Shown here piece by piece: positions 61,139 to 64,000 of a stretch of DNA of 64,000 nucleotides (positions within the stretch are counted from its first letter, which is position 1; each line of letters begins with the position of its first letter). The translations under genes and the position numbers were made by a program. The notes under the pieces are model-generated. The model worked only from the letters and a program-made list of their open reading frames with translations, made no database searches and was not told the origin of the DNA. The stretch is from assembly GCF_030403775.1 (NCBI RefSeq), contig NZ_JAQMWQ010000003.1:124001-188000 (forward strand), written 5' to 3'. The stretch is from Paenibacillus sp. BSR1-1. GTDB lineage: Bacteria > Bacillota > Bacilli > Bacillales > Cytobacillaceae.

Positions 61139-61418
61139 TTTATTCACCTGACTTCATTCATTATTAGCATAACGATTATTATAGCTAGTTATGTTGCACA
61201 GAAACACTCCACCATATAAACTATATTTATATCTGAATATTTGAATATAATATAATATGAATCTACACCTGATTTTATATTAAGTCAAAGGTTTTTTAGA
61301 TAAAGTGCTTTGAAAGTTTATTCATACGATTTATAAAATATTTTATAAATACAACATCAACCCTTTTTGAACTCTTAGATAAAAAGGATATAAAATTTAT
61401 TGAAAATGTGGGGTAAAA

Positions 61419-61874
61419 ATGAGTATTGAAATGACGAAAGATGAAATAATTAATTACGGTTTAAAAATATTTGAAGAAATTGGAGCAAATGAAATTTGTA
61501 GGGTCTGTATTAATAGTGGAAATTCCTGTTGCTTTGGATGCGAATTTATAGAAGACCAAGTTGGCTGTCAAAAAAGAAATACAGCATGTACTGCTTGGCT
61601 ATGTGGTGTGCAACGCTATTATTTTAATGACATAGGACTATTAGAGGAGTGGAATGGATTTTGGAAAAAAGTTCCAGGTAGAATTTATAGGGCAGACCGA
61701 ACTCCCGAAGTGATTACAGTGGACAGGTTACCAAAAAGTAATCATTTTAGTAAAGATAAAGGAAAAAATGTAGCAAAAGAATTAGAAATTTTTATAGCAG
61801 GTGGAGGTAGTATTGATAAATTAGAAAGAAAGTTAAGCCTTGATTTGGAATTTGGTAACCTATATTTAAAATAA
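61419..61874 (+). CDS. Cys-rich hypothetical protein
   Basis: A 151-residue protein with eight Cys in the first 70 residues (ICRVCINSGNSCCFGCEFIEDQVGCQKRNTACTAWLCGVQ), a likely zinc- or Fe-S-binding cluster. The remainder is helical and basic. It resembles conserved Bacillus proteins without known function. GTGGGGT precedes the ATG. Confidence 0.65.
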   Translation: MSIEMTKDEIINYGLKIFEEIGANEICRVCINSGNSCCFGCEFIEDQVGCQKRNTACTAWLCGVQRYYFNDIGLLEEWNGFWKKVPGRIYRADRTPEVITVDRLPKSNHFSKDKGKNVAKELEIFIAGGGSIDKLERKLSLDLEFGNLYLK

Positions 61875-61884
61875 GCTGCTACCT

Positions 61885-62097
61885 TTGAAATACACTTTAA
61901 AGAATTTAAAAATAACTTTTAGACTAGGTACAGTTAATGAGTTATTTATGGAAAGGATTCCTGTTATATATCAAGGAAAAGATTATTTAATAATTTTTCA
62001 ATACGCATCTGGTTACTGTGAGATTATCCAAGAAGGGGAACCCAATTATAAAGTTAAACTGGCGCATTTTTCCGAATTGAAATTAAAAGGAGCGTGA
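61885..62097 (+). CDS. Small hypothetical protein
   Basis: A 70-residue beta-rich protein (LKNLKITFRLGTVNELFMERIPVIYQGKDYLIIFQYASGYCEI...). TTG start, 11 bases after the previous stop, with only a weak ribosome site, so probably translationally coupled. A terminator hairpin follows at 62095-62120. No family recognised. Confidence 0.55.
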   Translation: MKYTLKNLKITFRLGTVNELFMERIPVIYQGKDYLIIFQYASGYCEIIQEGEPNYKVKLAHFSELKLKGA

Positions 62098-62120
62098 TCG
62101 TCTAATGGCGGTCATTTTTT
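62095..62120 (+). terminator. Rho-independent terminator
   Basis: TGATCG and CGGTCA pair (one wobble) around TCTAATGG, followed by T6. The stem overlaps the stop codon of the preceding small gene. Confidence 0.65.
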
Positions 62121-62290
62121 GTTAGTGTTCTAAAAGGGCTGTTTAGTAACAAAGTATTGAGTTTAAAGTCAGGGTAAAACCCGAAAATTATTATGTGTAG
62201 AAATAAAAATAATATGTTCAATAGCTAAAATAATTATTTTTTATTAATAGTTGTACATAATTTGAATGAATTTGTTCATGATATTAGTAT

Positions 62291-62725
62291 CGGGTACGTA
62301 ACGGTTGAGCCCAGATTTATATATGCTCTTTTAGGGTGTATAAAGGTCAGCCAAAGATTATATACAGGTCATCTAATCATGGTTTGTGTATAGTCGGAGG
62401 GAAGATTCTATATGGTGGAGAAAGGTTTTATTGTAGTCGTACCTCTAGAAGGTATTATTACAATAGGGTCCCAATTTATCATATAGGGTCGAGCGAAGAT
62501 CGTATCGAGTGCCGCAGACTAAGTTGAGTACATGACTCAATAAAGTTAACGTTCATATATAGCCGAGAGGTTATATATGGGTGTACAGGTATTTTGTACG
62601 GTCGAACGAACCATTATTATGGGTGGTAAACTGTTTATTTATGGTCGAAAGATTATAAATAGGTAATCAGCTATTCATAATAGTGCAAGGTAGATCGTTA
62701 CGTGCTCGTACCTTCCAATCTAAAT
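62291..62725 (+). repeat. Array of short hairpins with similar loops and variable stems
   Basis: At least eight inverted repeats lie in tandem within 435 bases: TTTATA/TATAAA (62316-62344), GTATA/TATAC (62338-62365), TATAG/CTATA (62389-62412), ATTGTA/TACAAT with inner TACC/GGTA (62430-62464), TTGAGT/ACTCAA (62524-62540), CATATATA/TATATATG (62554-62579), GTACA/TGTAC (62583-62599), TATTTAT/ATAAATA (62636-62661), CTAT/ATAG and GGTA/TACC near the end. Several loops share a GGTCGA-GAAGATT-like sequence, while the stems differ yet stay complementary. Short, overlapping frames in the array are broken. A + strand terminator follows at 62758. Confidence 0.6.
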
Positions 62726-62757
62726 ACATATAATTTTAAAGATGATATGTAACAATT

Positions 62758-62786
62758 AAGTCACCTTCAAAGGTGACTTTTTATTT
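62758..62786 (+). terminator. Strong terminator after the hairpin array
   Basis: AAGTCACCTT and AAGGTGACTT form a perfect 10-bp stem with a two-base loop, followed by TTTATTTATG on the + strand. On the minus strand the U-tract is poor, so it mainly ends a + strand transcript, although it may also help the germination gene ending at 62830. Confidence 0.85.
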
Positions 62787-62829
62787 ATGTAACATAATAC
62801 ACGTTTTGTTACCAAACTGATAATGGTCA

Positions 62830-63942
62830 TTATTGAACGATTGAAGATTTAGGGCTTTTATCTTTGTATTTCTTTTTTATAAGAGCCACAAACAAAAGAA
62901 AAAGCGGAAGTATGATTTGAATACTGGGAAAATAAAAAGAACCAGCCGTAGTAAAGAATTGCCCCATCTGTTGAAAATTTGGAGCTACCCATATACTGAA
63001 TATAACTTGAAGAAATCCTATTGGAAGTACAAACGATTTGTAATCAGATACATTTAGCCACTGAGCTACTCCAAGTACAAGCGCGTAATAAATAAGCGAA
63101 AACTTAACAAACATACCAGTAATCCAAACTGCTATGACAATCGATTCAACATGCTCGAAAAAATCAGCAAGGCTGATATACCTAAAAACATTCATTACTG
63201 GATATAACAATTCCGTGGTAGACCCGCCAAATACAAAAATGGTAGTCAAATTTGTAATCACCATGGTCAGTGTGATAGCCATTACTGAAATCATCCCCCA
63301 TTTTCCTCCTTTTTCATCCTTCAAAAAGGGCAGCAAAAAAGACATGTAAATAAAATCACCATACCACTCAATTGGAAAAAAAGCACCTTTTAAAGAGGGT
63401 TTAATCCCATTTCCCATGACAGGAAGCATGTTACGTGGTTCCATCTCAGGAAGAACCATCAACCCCATCAGCAGAAGAGGAAACATGAACAATGGAAGAA
63501 AAACCAATGCCGAGCGGGCAATCACTTCCACTCCTCCTTTTACAGCAAATGCACTAACTAGTGTCATACCAACAATCACCAATACGATTGGGGTTTTTGG
63601 AAGGACGGAGGTGATGATGAACTCGGCATACTCCCGTATAACGAAACCGCTGTTATGAAGGAAAAAAAACAAGTAGTAAATCCCCAGTGTTTTCCCAATT
63701 AAACGCCCCAAAATATTCTCACTGTACTGAATAATATTCTTTCCGGGAAAATGCTTGTGCAATTGAAGAAAAACAAGTACTATCAGTAAGCCAATAGGAC
63801 AGGCCCATATCGGGGCTATCCAAAGATCCTGCTTTGCATATGTTGCTGTAATAGAAGGAACTGTAAGAATTGCTGTAGCTAGGATGCCAGGATACATCAT
63901 AACGCCCATCTGAAAAGCAGAAATTTTCCCTTTTTCAATCAT
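62830..63942 (-). CDS. Endospore germination permease, GerAB/GerKB family
   Basis: A 370-residue membrane protein with ten hydrophobic segments, of the spore germination B-subunit family (APC superfamily): KISAFQMGVMMYPGILATAILTVPSITATYAKQDLWIAPIWA at the start, LHKHFPGKNIIQYSENILGRLIGKTLGIYYLFFFLHNSGFVIREYAEFI, and basic tail IKKKYKDKSPKS. It is the ligand-sensing subunit of a Ger receptor in the inner spore membrane. Its A/C partners would lie beyond position 64000 on the minus strand. AAAAGGAGAAAAG precedes the ATG. Confidence 0.9.
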   Translation of the reverse strand: MIEKGKISAFQMGVMMYPGILATAILTVPSITATYAKQDLWIAPIWACPIGLLIVLVFLQLHKHFPGKNIIQYSENILGRLIGKTLGIYYLFFFLHNSGFVIREYAEFIITSVLPKTPIVLVIVGMTLVSAFAVKGGVEVIARSALVFLPLFMFPLLLMGLMVLPEMEPRNMLPVMGNGIKPSLKGAFFPIEWYGDFIYMSFLLPFLKDEKGGKWGMISVMAITLTMVITNLTTIFVFGGSTTELLYPVMNVFRYISLADFFEHVESIVIAVWITGMFVKFSLIYYALVLGVAQWLNVSDYKSFVLPIGFLQVIFSIWVAPNFQQMGQFFTTAGSFYFPSIQIILPLFLLFVALIKKKYKDKSPKSSIVQ

Positions 63943-64000
63943 TTTCTTTTCTCCTTTTTATAGTGTTCTTTATAAAAGAAATCCAGATTTCACGCTGTGC

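Noticed and set aside
62336-62527. A 63-codon open frame inside the hairpin array
   Set aside because: It has no ribosome site and ends within the array, and the similar peptide pattern continues in other frames. It is better explained by the repeated hairpins, although a decayed repeat gene remains possible.
62291-62725. CRISPR array
   Set aside because: Units are not identical, spacing varies, there are no conserved repeats with unique spacers of constant length and no cas genes are nearby.

Overview
The window reads as a low-GC, spore-forming Bacillaceae chromosome (Bacillus/Neobacillus/Peribacillus-like). The evidence is an endospore germination permease (62830-63942), a spore-coat-type berberine-bridge oxidase (55717-57078), Bacillus-type Csp, HU, YtzI and YwnA-like proteins, strong AGGAGG ribosome sites and frequent TTG/GTG starts. 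No rRNA, tRNA or CRISPR array was seen. Genus is an inference from gene content only.

Region 1 (1-10.2 kb) is one catabolic operon on the + strand behind a near-perfect sigma-A promoter. It holds a flavin reductase, an HpaB-type FADH2 monooxygenase, a stand-alone FAD synthetase, an M20 amidohydrolase of the allantoate/N-carbamoyl amino acid type, a complete Liv-type ABC importer, a RidA protein and a DUF1028 protein, and it ends at a strong terminator. It looks like uptake, oxygenation and C-N hydrolysis of a nitrogen-containing compound. The substrate is not evident.

Region 2 (10.25-23.75 kb) is a bacterial microcompartment (BMC) island: APC permease, SDR dehydrogenase, AraC regulator, class III aminotransferase-fold phospho-lyase, APH-type kinase, a small protein with an encapsulation-peptide-like N-terminus, four BMC-H shell proteins, one BMC-P, a CoA-acylating aldehyde dehydrogenase, PduL and a malate-dehydrogenase-like enzyme. 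The enzyme set matches the aminoacetone/1-amino-2-propanol microcompartment known from actinobacteria. The island lies between two directly repeated copies of one secreted-protein gene, one intact (23803-24276) and one a truncated remnant (10253-10446). A 20-bp motif upstream of the Region 1 operon recurs upstream of the phospho-lyase/BMC operon and in front of a decayed copy of that operon's start (10652-10800).

Region 3 (24.5-39 kb) contains small hypothetical genes, a DUF3231 gene, remnants of a TetR gene and a tyrosine integrase, a LysR - formylglycine-generating enzyme - cytosolic sulfatase set, 1.5 kb of decayed DNA and a five-gene oligopeptide-type ABC importer.

Region 4 (39-56 kb) is an accessory zone of short orphan genes (SRPBCC, CPCC, Imm53, a lipoprotein, small hypotheticals) separated by at least a dozen copies of an intergenic repeat, nearly all in one orientation. 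Each full copy has two related ~25-bp arms around a variable terminator hairpin. The zone is rich in broken genes: lost start codons, frameshifts (including HU), a nonsense-mutated DNA ligase and a truncated IS110 transposase. It also holds an Rrf2/oxidoreductase pair and a TetR/ABC exporter operon, each with clear duplicated palindromic operators.

Region 5 (55.7-64 kb) carries a berberine-bridge oxidase, an SDR divergent from an AraC regulator, an unusual metallo-beta-lactamase-fold protein, yjdM, ytzI, small Cys-rich and hypothetical genes, and a striking ~430-bp array of short hairpins (62291-62725) with similar loops and different stems, followed by a + strand terminator. This array and the cassette-like repeat zone are the best candidates for something undescribed.
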